The position numbers and the translations under genes were made by a program. Below, in pieces: positions 48,926-59,014 of a stretch of DNA of 64,000 bases. Each line of letters opens with the position of its first letter. Positions within the stretch are counted from its first letter, which is position 1. The DNA comes from Oryzias latipes (taxonomy: Eukaryota; Chordata; Actinopteri; Beloniformes; Adrianichthyidae), in contig NC_019876.2 of the NCBI RefSeq assembly GCF_002234675.1, positions 23,895,371-23,959,370 of the forward strand, read 5' to 3'. Under the pieces are notes generated by a model, which saw only the letters and a list, made by a program, of their open reading frames with translations, was not told the DNA's origin and made no database searches.

Positions 48926-50052
48926 CAGGGGTCGGGAACCTTTTTGGCCAAGAGAGCCATAAACGCCACATATTTTGAAATGTAATTTTGAAAGAGCCAT
49001 ACAATAATGTAGTGTCCCTTCCCCACACTGAGGCACGGAGACTTAACCTCTTTTAAAGTTCTTTATTCCGATTACTGCAGACCGCAACAAACGCCGTTCA
49101 ATTCATTCAGCAACTCCTGAATCTCTCCCGCCGACACGAGAGCGCTTCTCCCAACTTTATATTCCCCTGCTCCCGCTGCAGCCCTCCCATTTCCCTTATT
49201 CGGCCCATAGCTGAACCCCATTGGTCCAAACTACCTAACAACAGGCTGAGCGACAGAACTGAGAGCCAATCAGATCTCTGCTTGACGCGTTCAATGAACT
49301 CCAGAACTTTTAACGCGGCCCAACAGCCATCCAACTCAGTCCGCGACAATTTGTTTAAAACTAAATATACAAATGAATGTGTGCATTTGATTTAATTTCA
49401 ACATTTTTAAAGTACAATAAGTCTGTGGATTCTTTTTTAATAACATTGTTATTCTGTTGCTAATAAATGATGAGTATTTCTCGTGGTAGTTTTGCTGATG
49501 GTCTAGTCTGGTTGATACGTGGTGAGTTTCTGCTTCGTTCAGGCGTTGAGACTTTAAACGTGATCGTAGGTCTGACTGTTCTGTAGATGTGACAAAGACT
49601 GATCACATGCAGACGGGGAGCCAAACACACACTCACACGCCACAGTGAGTGACAGGCAGCGGGTTTTACGTTTTTACAATCCCTGCGCGATTCACCTGCT
49701 GCCTGTCCCCACAACCCCTCACCCCCACCCTCTGCTTTCTCCCTCACACATCCCGTCCCCGCATCTGCGCGCTCTTTCTCAGAGACGGGAGCGTGCAGTT
49801 TTAGGCACGTCAATTCACAGGTTTCCAGGTGGTACAAACTCTGTGAAATAATAGATAATAGTAACTGATAGCGCTGGCGCAGATTTCTCTCTCTAAGCAC
49901 TGCTACTACTGCGCGCCTCTGGCATCGCATCGCGCCCGACAAGGACTGGTCTAATGAAAAAAAAAAACTATAATTAAAGATTTGTCTGCGAGCCACATGT
50001 GACCATCAAAAGAGCCATATATGGCTCGCGAGCCATAGGTTCCCGACCCCTG
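48926..50052. mobile_element. hAT element with 8-bp target duplication
   Basis: Termini CAGGGGTCGGGAACC and GGTTCCCGACCCCTG are perfect inverted repeats of 15 bp. ACCTAGAG flanks both sides exactly (48918-48925 and 50053-50060). Subterminal AAGAGCCAT motifs lie near both ends. The 178-codon frame inside (49460-49996, -) has no transposase motif. A probable solo LTR sits at 49008-49348. Confidence 0.9.
49008..49348 (-). mobile_element. probable solo LTR (minus strand)
   Basis: On the minus strand the segment starts TGTCGCGGACTGAG and ends GGGACACTACA. A TATAAA box (49156-49161) is followed 90 bases later by AATAAA (49062-49067) and about 55 bases to the end, the promoter/polyA order of an LTR. 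It interrupts the hAT element. No clean target duplication (ACAAT nearby is one option), so the edges are uncertain. Confidence 0.5.
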
Positions 50053-50139
50053 ACCTAGAGCAAATGCAGTGGCAGCCTGTAACTCTATCAATAACACCTT
50101 GTCCGCTCTACAAACCCAGTACCCTGAAGCATTTATTCA

Positions 50140-51440
50140 CAAATGCAGCCTTCCGTCAATATTTATGCTTCGCTAACAGAGAAAAAAGAACATTATCTGC
50201 TGTACACGAATCTTAAGGAAGCATACTTAGTCAGTCCGCTACCCCCCCTTGATAAATTTGACCACAACATGGCACATCTGCAGCCTAAATATATACCTGA
50301 CTGTAAGCAGGCAAACTACAACAGTTTGACAATTCAGGCAGTGGTCTACAGAAGCAGAAAAGTCCCTGAAAGACCGTTTTGCCACCACAGACTGGAGTGT
50401 GTCGATGGGCTCAGACGGGGAGAACATCAAGGTGGCTCTGGTGTTCTTGACTGACTATTTAAAAGTATGTGTTGACATGGTGGTCCCTGTCATGTCTGTA
50501 AAGTGCATTCCCAACAATGGATTACTAAAGGGGGCAAAGCCATCCTGAACAGGCAATAACAAGCATTCAGAAGTAAGGATAAAAACTTGATGAAGGAGGT
50601 GGAGAGTGAATTTAAAACAGTTCTGAAAGAGTCTAAGACAGAGTACATCAAAATGTTGGAAAGAAAGCTGATGAAGAACAAAATGCATGAGGTCTAGTAG
50701 GGCATGAAGGCAATCACTGGCCGAAACACAGTAGTAGAGAGTTTTAAGTTTGTGGACACAGAGAGAGCTGATAAGATAAATACTTTTGTAAATCATTTCA
50801 GCCCCTCCTCAATATTTGCAGCTCTCAACAGTTAGCTCCCACATCACCGGATCATTATGATCAACCTGTTTTTTTTTAATCCTCCTTCTCATCTGTCCTC
50901 TACAGCAGATCGTCTTGTTTCCAACACCCTCCCAAGCCCCATCTTTCAGTGTGGACCAGGTGTGGAAGGAGCTACAGAGACTACATGCCGGGATGGCCTT
51001 TGGTCCCGACCAAGTGTCGACAAGGCTACTGAAAACATTCTGCAGAATTAAGTGTTCCACTTCTACAGGTCTTACTCCGACTGGGGAACGTTCCATCACT
51101 CTGGAAATATCCTGCTTGATTCCTGATCCAAGAAAAGTCTGGCACGAGATCCTAATCACTAAACTGTAGGCCAGTTGCTCTTACTTCCCATGTAATGAAA
51201 AACTTTGAGTGACTGGTCCTGTGGATTGTTCGACCACATGATAGGGTTGTTTAGAAATTCTGCTGCTGATTACTTTGATCAAGTGTGTTTAGCCAACAAG
51301 CAGCTTTAATGGCAGGTTAGTTCCAAAACGTTTTGGACACCAGCCCTCGATGCCTGGAGTTTGAGACCTGTCTTAAAAGAAGGCACAAATCATTGGGCAG
51401 GGCTTTGTTTCATCATGATTCTTTTAATCTGTTACAATTC
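50140..51440 (+). pseudogene. degenerate LINE: end of endonuclease and start of RT
   Basis: 50240-50280 reads PLPPLDKFDHNMAHLQPKY, the SDH motif region of an APE endonuclease. A linker with stops follows, then VDQVWKELQRLHAGMAFGPD at about 50955 and fragments of an RT fingers/palm region to about 51200. Several stops and frameshifts. Dead copy, separate from the LINE at 58719. Confidence 0.6.
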
Positions 51441-51489
51441 AAATTATTCCATGAAGACCAGATTATTCTGATCATGTAATATTAATCAT

Positions 51490-51770
51490 AAAGTGACCAG
51501 GTTGTTTCTGTGTGGAGTTTGCATGTTCTCCCCATGCATGCTTGCATTTTCTGCTGGCACTCTAGTTTCCTCCCACAGGCCAAGAGCATTCATAAGTTAC
51601 TTGGTGAATTCTAAATTGTCCCTAAATGTGAGCATGTGTGGTGTGTATGTGTGTATGTAGCCTTGCAACTGACTGGTGACTTGTCCAGGATGTACCCTGC
51701 ATTTGTCCAAAAGCAGCTGGGCTGGCTCAACTGACTGTATGTCAAACAGGGCAAAGTTAGTGTGACCGTA
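51490..51770 (+). repeat. dispersed repeat family B
   Basis: GTGTGGAGTTTGCATGTTCT, CTTGTCCAGGATGTACCCTG and GCTGGGCTGGCTC in family B order. A second 3' scrap lies at about 52085-52145. Confidence 0.6.
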
Positions 51771-53068
51771 CACATAGAAAATGTGTTTCTTCCAGTACCA
51801 ATTCAGTAGTAATTTCTCCTGAAATGGACATCTATATGTTGGAATCAGAAATAGTCAACTTTCAACATGAAACACTTGTATTTGTGCACCCGATTGGCCA
51901 GTTTATGACTTAAATAACTTGCACTACTGAAAATAACAACAATAATGATATTAAACTGGCATTTGCAAGAAGGCAACAGAGCAAGAATGGTTTTTCTGAC
52001 AAATATAATGATTGAGTAATAGCTTTTTTTTCTCTGTAGACGTGTATTGGATGCTGGCTTCTTTGAACGCCAGGGATAGCTGTCACACATAAAGGCTTGG
52101 CACCAGCAGCTCCGTAACCCTGAAAGGGATTCTGAAAATGTATGGATGGCATAAAGTGATCATGAGATTACTTGGAATGGTATCCAGTGTAATTCCTGTA
52201 CTGAGAAAGCAAATGTGGAGGTACAAGGAGGACAACTCCCTCTTAAATGGAATATTAGGAAGAAACCTAGAATCAGACTCGGGTCAGGGTGACTTTCTGA
52301 AGGCTCTGAGAGGACCAGAAAGATAAAGATCTAAAATACTGGAACATGTTTAAGAAGACAGACATCACATTAGTAACTACACGCACTTACGTATCATGTG
52401 CACAACCTGTGCAGGCGGCATTCACACACAGTGGGTGCCAGGACTTGCACCTTTCTAATGACTAGAATGTGGTGTTAAGAGCGCAATAGGAGTTCAACAG
52501 CATCATATGTCATATGCGTCAACCTTACTTAACCATTCACTTACCACATGCGCAGTAATGGTGCATTCCATTTGCATCACATCCTTGGAGTTGTCCGTAC
52601 GAAGCTCAATGGAACTACAATAAAGACCTGCGCTCCCATTTAGATGGAACAGATCCCTTTTTTGACACCTCCACAGGCCCAGACAACCCAAAATCCTGCA
52701 GCTTCTGTATAGACCCCCCCCCTACATTTTGCATTCTTCCATTTTGACTAAGGCTTTACCACTATTGTGTTCCTGATTGAAATGATTATTGAGGACTCGT
52801 GTCACTGCAGCACAAAATCCTTAAAACATTCATTCTTACGTCATCATATGAAAATGAAAAAAAAAATCACATAAACACACAATAATTCGTAATTACAGTT
52901 TTATAAGGAAAACAAAACAAAAACACAACCCTGTCAAACCACCTCCATTGTAATATTCTTTTTTGTTTTTAAAAGGGCATATTGACATGTAAAAAATATT
53001 TTGAAAAATTGGACAAACAGTAGTGGATTTATGCAAAACATCAGTCAAAACATCTGTTGTTTCTTTCC
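51771..53068. other. no gene recognised
   Basis: Short open frames only. TTTTTTTCTCTGTAGACGTG near 52025 belongs to no assignable exon. Confidence 0.3.
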
Positions 53069-53070
53069 TA

Positions 53071-54807
53071 CGGAGCCAGAGTCCTGACATTAAGATATTA
53101 AAATATATCTTGTTCCCACAGATTAATATCTTATTCCAACAGATTATTATCTCGTTCGCACGAAATACTATTCCGTTCCCACAAGACACTATTGCGGGTA
53201 AAAATAAAAGCAAGAATGGTCGATCTGTTATTGTCTCGATGAAAATCTGAAAAATATCATATTAAGTTGGCTGCTTCGCCGCATATACCTATTAGCTCCT
53301 AGCATAATTAGCCTAGCCTAATATAAATAGCCTTCGAATGTAAAGCGACTGACTGCTGAAGAGTATGTTAATAAAAAACAAGTCCTAAATATATTTATTC
53401 CTATTTGACCCTAAACTACAATATCAGCTGTCTGTCTGTCAACCGACCAGCCAGTTGCCCAAATGCCGGCATACAAGCAAAGAGCTCTGCGGCGGAGCTA
53501 GTAGTAGCCTAGCAGGAGCTATACTATGATGACAAAGCACCCTAGGTATAAATCTTATGATATTTATCTTATATTCATTGAGACAGTAATAAAGTGATCA
53601 TTTTTGTTTTTCATGGTTCTTTCTTAATAATAATAATAATAATAATAATAATCCATTTTATTTAAAGCGCCTTTCAAGGAACCCAAGGACACTTTACAAA
53701 ACAAAGGTTAAAAAAAAGCACAATAAAAATAATAAATAAAATTAAAAGTGAATCAGGATGGGAAGGCAGAAATGAACAGATGGGTTTTGAGTTTAGATCT
53801 GAAAGTAGCAAGAGAGTCTATGTTACGGAGATCAGGAGGGAGGGAATTCCAGAGTTTGGGAGCCGAGCAGCTGAAGGCTCGGCTTCCCATGGTGACGAGT
53901 CGGGCCGGAGGGACAGAGAGCTGAACAGAGGAGGAGGAGCGAAGAGAACGAGAGGGGGTTTTAATATGGATGAGGTCGGAGAGATAAGGAGGAGCCAGGT
54001 TATGGAAGGCCTTAAAGGTGAACAGGAGGAGTTTGAATTGGATTCTGGAGGTTATGGGGAGCCAGAGAAGCTGATGAAGAACCGGGGTGATATGACTGAA
54101 GGAGGGGGTTCTGGAGATGATTCGGGCAGCTGAGTTCTGGACCAATTGGAGCTTATTGAGGGTTTTTTGGGGGAGGCCAAAGAGGAGAGAATTACAATAA
54201 TCTAAACGGGAAGTGACCAGACTGTGAACCAGGATAGAAGCAGAGGGGACAGTGAGGGAGAAGCGTAGACGATTAATGTTACGTAGATGGAAATGGGCTG
54301 ACCGTGTAATGTTATTGATGTGGGACTGAAAAGATAGTGAGCTATCTAGGATGACACCCAGACTCTTAACCTGAGGGGAAGGGGGAGACAGAAGATGAAT
54401 CAATTGAAAGAGTTAGACTTGAGGCTTTGGAGAGGGTGGATTTGGAACCAACGAGAAGTAGCTCGGTTTTATCACTGTAGAGTTTGAGAAGGTTTGAGGT
54501 GAACCAGTTTTTGATTTCAGAACGACTGTGGGTCACAGAGACACGGAAGTTACCGCTGAAAGCGGCTTTTGCGGCCGCATGGAGAGCATATCCGTGTGAA
54601 TGACTTATGACGTGAATAATTATTGCGTTCGAACGGATTAACGGATTCGGATTCGAACGAAATACTTATTGCATTGGCACGAGTTAATCATTTTGAGGGA
54701 ACGGAATAGTATCTTGTGGGAACGCAATAGTATTTTGTGCGAACGAGATACTAATCTGTGGGAACAAGATATACTTTTAATATCTTAATGTCAGGACACG
54801 GGCTCCG
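53071..54807. mobile_element. foldback DNA transposon with 21-bp subterminal repeats, carrying a LINE
   Basis: Inverted ends CGGAGCCAGAGTCCTGACAT and ATGTCAGGACACGGGCTCCG, flanked by TA on each side (53069-53070, 54808-54809), suggesting a TA target. Inside the left end are four 21-bp direct units (53106-53126, 53127-53147, 53148-53168, 53169-53189) of the form TATCTCGTTCGCACGAAATAC. The right end has four inverted partners (54688-54708, 54709-54729, 54730-54750, 54751-54771). A 5'-truncated LINE fills 53622-54540. No transposase. Confidence 0.8.
53622..54540 (-). pseudogene. 5'-truncated LINE (L2/Maui-like), ORF2 C-terminus
   Basis: On the minus strand 54403-53753 is open for 216 codons: [44 protein letters not shown] and [15 protein letters not shown], the thumb and C-terminal part of fish L2/Maui ORF2. 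Sequence just upstream (to 54540) continues as KTELLLVGS in a shifted frame. The 3' end has an (AAT)n tail at 53625-53652. Frame well preserved, so insertion may be recent. Confidence 0.75.
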
Positions 54808-54904
54808 TACTTTCCTATCACCAACCACAGAAAAAAATGCTTGTTTGGGTGTTTTATGCTATGTATCAAAAATGGAAACAAAACCTCTTCCCTGATTTAA
54901 AGGT

Positions 54905-56325
54905 TCAGTTCTGCTGTCTCACACTCGCATAAACACAGACTGTGTTGGAGTTGTTCTTCTGTCTTCTTGTTTTGCTGGACTTCTTAACATTAACAGCAGC
55001 ATAATGGAGGCTTTCTGCGTCTTTGTTCTCAGCCTGAAACCAAATTGACAGAAGAAAATCACAGTGTGAACTTTGTGGGAATCCAAGATTAACATGATAA
55101 CTGAAGAGAGTTGAGTCTCACCTCTGAGCTTCTTAAGGGGGCAGCAGGTGATCTTTCCTCTGGTTATGAAACACAGAAAAAGTTTAATTCAAGAACACAT
55201 TTGTGAAACAGAGAAAGAAGTTTGTGTACCTGTGGAGGTGCAGTTGTTGCTCTTGTGGATTTTCCACAGCAGAAAAAGCAGAAAAGCAACGAGGACGCTC
55301 ATGACCGTCAATAATCCAACCAAAGTGTTCAGAATCACAGAGTTCAGAGGAACTGAAGAGTCAGGAACCAGAAAAATAATGATTTAACTTTAAATTCCCT
55401 TGACTATTGTTTCATCCACAAACTTGAATCTTCAAAGGTAAAACTCACCTGTGAGGTCCAGCTTGGTCCCGTTCCCAAACAGTATGTGTCCACATGAGAC
55501 AACAGCACAGTAGTAGATCCCAGCATGAGACTCTGTCAGGTTCTTTATGTGCAGCTCATAGACACAGCTGTGTGTTTGTGTGTTGTTCTTTCTGTCACAC
55601 TGATCATTCCTGCCTCCATGAGTGTAAATGAGTCCTGGATGAGAGTCTTCAGAGTCTTTGAACCAGTAAACTCTGTGTTCTTCATCACAGCTCCCAGTGT
55701 GTACTGTACAGTTCAGAGTCACAGAGTCTCCTGCATGGATGTTCTCAGAGGACGACTGATCCACTGAAGTCAGAACATAAGAAGAAGGGTCCTTCACAAG
55801 GACACGAAAGCTCTCCAAAAAAGTAAGTGAGTAAGAATCAGAACTTATGCAGTGGTAGGTAGCAGAGTCTGAAAATTTTAAATTAGAAATCTTCAAGTGA
55901 GGATTTTGGTTTTCTGTCTCCAGTTTGAAACGTGAATTGCTCTTAAATTCATCAGAAAAGGTCTCCTTTGTAGTGTGCCCATAAAAAGTGGACATAAGCT
56001 TGGGCTTTTGTCCAAAACTTTGCTTGTACCAGAAGATCTGAACTGAATTAGGACCTTCGTAAGAACATTCTAAAGTAACAGTGTCACCAACCGAGACAGA
56101 AAGGAAACCTTTGCCTTTCTGCTGTACAGAGGAGGATGCCTTCGGATACGTCTTCTGTCCTGAAGTAAAACAAAAACGAAAATACCTCTGAGAAGCACAA
56201 AAAATGTTTAATGAAATCAGATAAAGATGCTCAGAAATACATGTAAACGATTAAAACCATAACTCACCATTTGCTGCTACAAACAAAAGTGTCAGAAAGA
56301 AAACAAAGCGCTTCGAGATCATCAT
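54905..56325 (-). CDS. novel immune-type receptor, inhibitory (NITR-C)
   Basis: Minus-strand exons 56325-56268, 56159-55449, 55352-55230, 55159-55122 and 55033-54905; 1059 bases, 352 residues. Leader MMISKRFVFFLTLLFVAA and GQKTY start of the mature chain as in NITR-A. V domain C51, W63, DSATYHC (C123). Six-Cys I domain with FGNGTKLDL almost identical to A and B. TM, linker and tail exons and their introns are nearly those of NITR-B: ITIM LHYAAV (Y321) and ITIM-like CVYASV (Y345). The B-type exon 3 acceptor (TTCCAG) is TTCCTG here; the next AG, 9 nt downstream, keeps the frame and removes three stalk residues. Opposite orientation to A and B. Confidence 0.88.
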
Positions 56326-56361
56326 GTCTGGAGTCTCGCCGTGAATGAAAGTACATTAACA

Positions 56362-56431
56362 TTTATAGCGACAAGTCAACTTTTGATTGGTTCTCTGAAG
56401 TGACAACAGTTTTAAGAAACATGGTCACGTG
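56362..56431 (-). promoter_or_regulatory. NITR-C proximal promoter
   Basis: On the minus strand CACGTGACCATGTTTC (56431-56416), CCAATCA (56390-56384) and TATAAA (56367-56362), same order and spacing as NITR-A. Homology to A continues upstream through GTGTGCAGGTAGACACTCCC. Confidence 0.6.
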
Positions 56432-57696
56432 ATCAAAGCCACAACTGGGTTTGTGTCTGTACAAATGTGATGGGAGTGTCTACCTGCACACAGTGAGAGG
56501 CTGACTTCTGCTTACTCCCCCACATCATTTTAAGAACTCCTTAAATACAGAAACTTTGAACAGTTTTTCTTTAGCAGAAGCCTAACTTATGAAACCTGCA
56601 CATGTTGTCCACGTACTACTTGAGGTGTTGATTCATTGGAAGGCCCCAGCCACTGGTAACATATGAAGATTAAAGATACTTCTATTTGATAATTTTGTTG
56701 ATCCAATGGACTGGGCCATCAAGGCAGTTCCCCTCTCTGGCCCATCCTCTAAATCACATGACAAAAGACCCTTTCGCTGCTTCCTGCAGTGGTGTACCAA
56801 CATGAAGGGGTAGCTTTTTCAGGCTGAGCATTGCAAGTTCCTGTGATGGGGCCCCGGTAACTTCAGTCCAGGCAACTTTGTCAGACTATGTTCAAGAACC
56901 TAAAGCTCATATAAAACTAAGAATTTGCAATAACGCTTCTTTCCAAAGCAAACCCTGCATGGCAGAGGCTAAAGGGACAGTGTCAGAAATTTTCTTCTGA
57001 ATTTCCTTTAACCAAATAGTATGAATAAAACATATAATTTTACTAAAAGAGAGCTGAAGTGACCACCTAAGTCAGGGGTGGATAGACTTTAAGGTCGAGA
57101 CCACATGAACTTTTAAACTTTTAGAAATGGCTAAGTTATGAACCAGAGTCATACATTCACACCACCGTCTGCAACGCTCGTTCAAGCAACCACATGTGCT
57201 AGGATCAGGTAGTGACAGTTCACTGTGCACACTATATGCTAAAAGCGTGTTTTAGAATTTGTGGTTAGTGAGAATTGAATATGTGTCACATATTATTAAT
57301 ACCTTTTTTTTTTCAAGCCATTGTGATGATGTCATCTGAACTTAATCAAATTCAAGCTGAGAGAGATTGACAGGCCTGATATTCTTGTCAACAACTCTTT
57401 GATCAGTATAAAGTTACATGTGCTTACAGGTTACCTGATGCATGGTTTTCAACATGTCATGAAACTTGTCCAAAATCTTGGGGGACACAATAAAAGGCTG
57501 TCAGTGTTTCTTAATGCTGAATGCAAAATCGAACTGACAGTGGTGTCCTGTAACACAAATAAAAAGAAAAAACTAAGAAAGAAAAAAAAAACAATATACC
57601 AAAATTACCAAATTATTTCTTAAATTCTTGACCTCAAGTTATGAGGATCTGCACCTTCACCTGTGTACTCTCATTTGGTGTGGCTGGTCTGTTTAT
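56432..57696. other. no gene; fragment of MITE family M
   Basis: 57150-57240 (ATTCACACCACC, then GGTAGTGACAGTTCA) matches the end of family M at 22600-22660. Nothing else recognised. Confidence 0.35.
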
Positions 57697-57899
57697 CCCT
57701 TGTGCTATCTTAGATGACCCCACCCTTCCATTGACGTGTTCTCCCTACCATGACAAAGGTGGATAAAGGTGGAAAGATTTCATGTAATCCATGGACACCA
57801 GTGAATATCACAAATGATTGAAGAAAAAAGGTTCAGCGCACTGTCTAGTGGGTACATGACCCAACTCCCAATGTTAAAGTGCCTAGGATAGCACAAGGG
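57697..57899. mobile_element. piggyBac-like MITE, short copy
   Basis: CCCTTGTGCTATCTTAGATG at the left and GGATAGCACAAGGG at the right; flanks TTAT and TTAC, an eroded TTAA duplication. About 203 bp. Confidence 0.85.
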
Positions 57900-58718
57900 T
57901 TACCCCTTTGACACAGAAGCTGTCAACGGCGACATCTAAATAAAACACACTTTTTAACATTACATAAATCTAGGACCGTTTATGTGATCACCTAGAATCA
58001 CCTGATTTGTACTTATTTTATATGTTGATTAACAGTGCAAATCCGCTTTTCTCCACATCAGAATCAGCTGATTTACAATGATTATATAAACATGTCACTA
58101 CTGTGCAGTGTGACATATCAGCACAATGCTGCTTTCCCAACTTCAGAATCCCTGGAATGATCTGAATTCTATAAACGGTTTAAGAGAAAAAGTACCGGTA
58201 ATTGAAAGAATGTCAACACTGGAACTAAAGCTCCAGTGTAAAAGGATTACGCTCCTCAGTTTCTCCTCTTGTCTGCCTATTCATTGTACTTTCTGCTCTC
58301 CTGTCTGCTCGTTCAACCTTTCTTTTTAGGTGAACAATTGTCAACTCATTAACTGGAACACCGGTTTGTCCACACTGAACAGCTGACCCAGGATCTCCAC
58401 TATTGAGTCTTTGTGTGTTATAGTTTCACCTGCTTTGCTCTGCTCATCTCACACTATCTCAATGTTCACTCCAATCACACAAAATCTTAAAAATCCCTTA
58501 AAGGTCTCCGCTCACACTTTTCAACATTAGCTCTTCTGCCCTGCTTGTACCACAACCTCTGTCTTAAATCTGCCCCATGCAACCAGTGTCATGTATGCAT
58601 CAACTGAATAATGTGATGACTTTTTTAGTTAATGGGACATGGAGTTATTCCACACTTTGTGCTTGCAGTTGGCGTTCAGTTACTTACCAAAACAAATTTG
58701 CATCAGGTTTTGGTAAAT
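57900..58718. other. no gene recognised
   Basis: Short open frames only, without domains. Confidence 0.3.
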
Positions 58719-59014
58719 TTCTTATTCTTATTCGTTTATTTAACAGGGACAGTGCACATTAAAAGCATCACTGCAATGCGCCAGAATTAGCCCAAAGGCT
58801 ATTTTTCATCCGTAGTCCCCGGACAGGTGTTAAAAATTGTCAACCTAAAAACCTAAAAACATCAATACATTAATTAAAAATATACATTTACAATTAAATT
58901 ATCATCTAAAATACATATACTAATAAAAACATGCACATAGAGAAAAACATAGAAAACAAGTATAAAAACACAAAGGTGAAAGAGGGGAGGAGGAAGGGCA
59001 GGTGTTAATCCAGT

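Noticed and set aside
53780-54133. 117-codon plus-strand frame
   Set aside because: Antisense of the LINE ORF2 fragment at 53753-54403.
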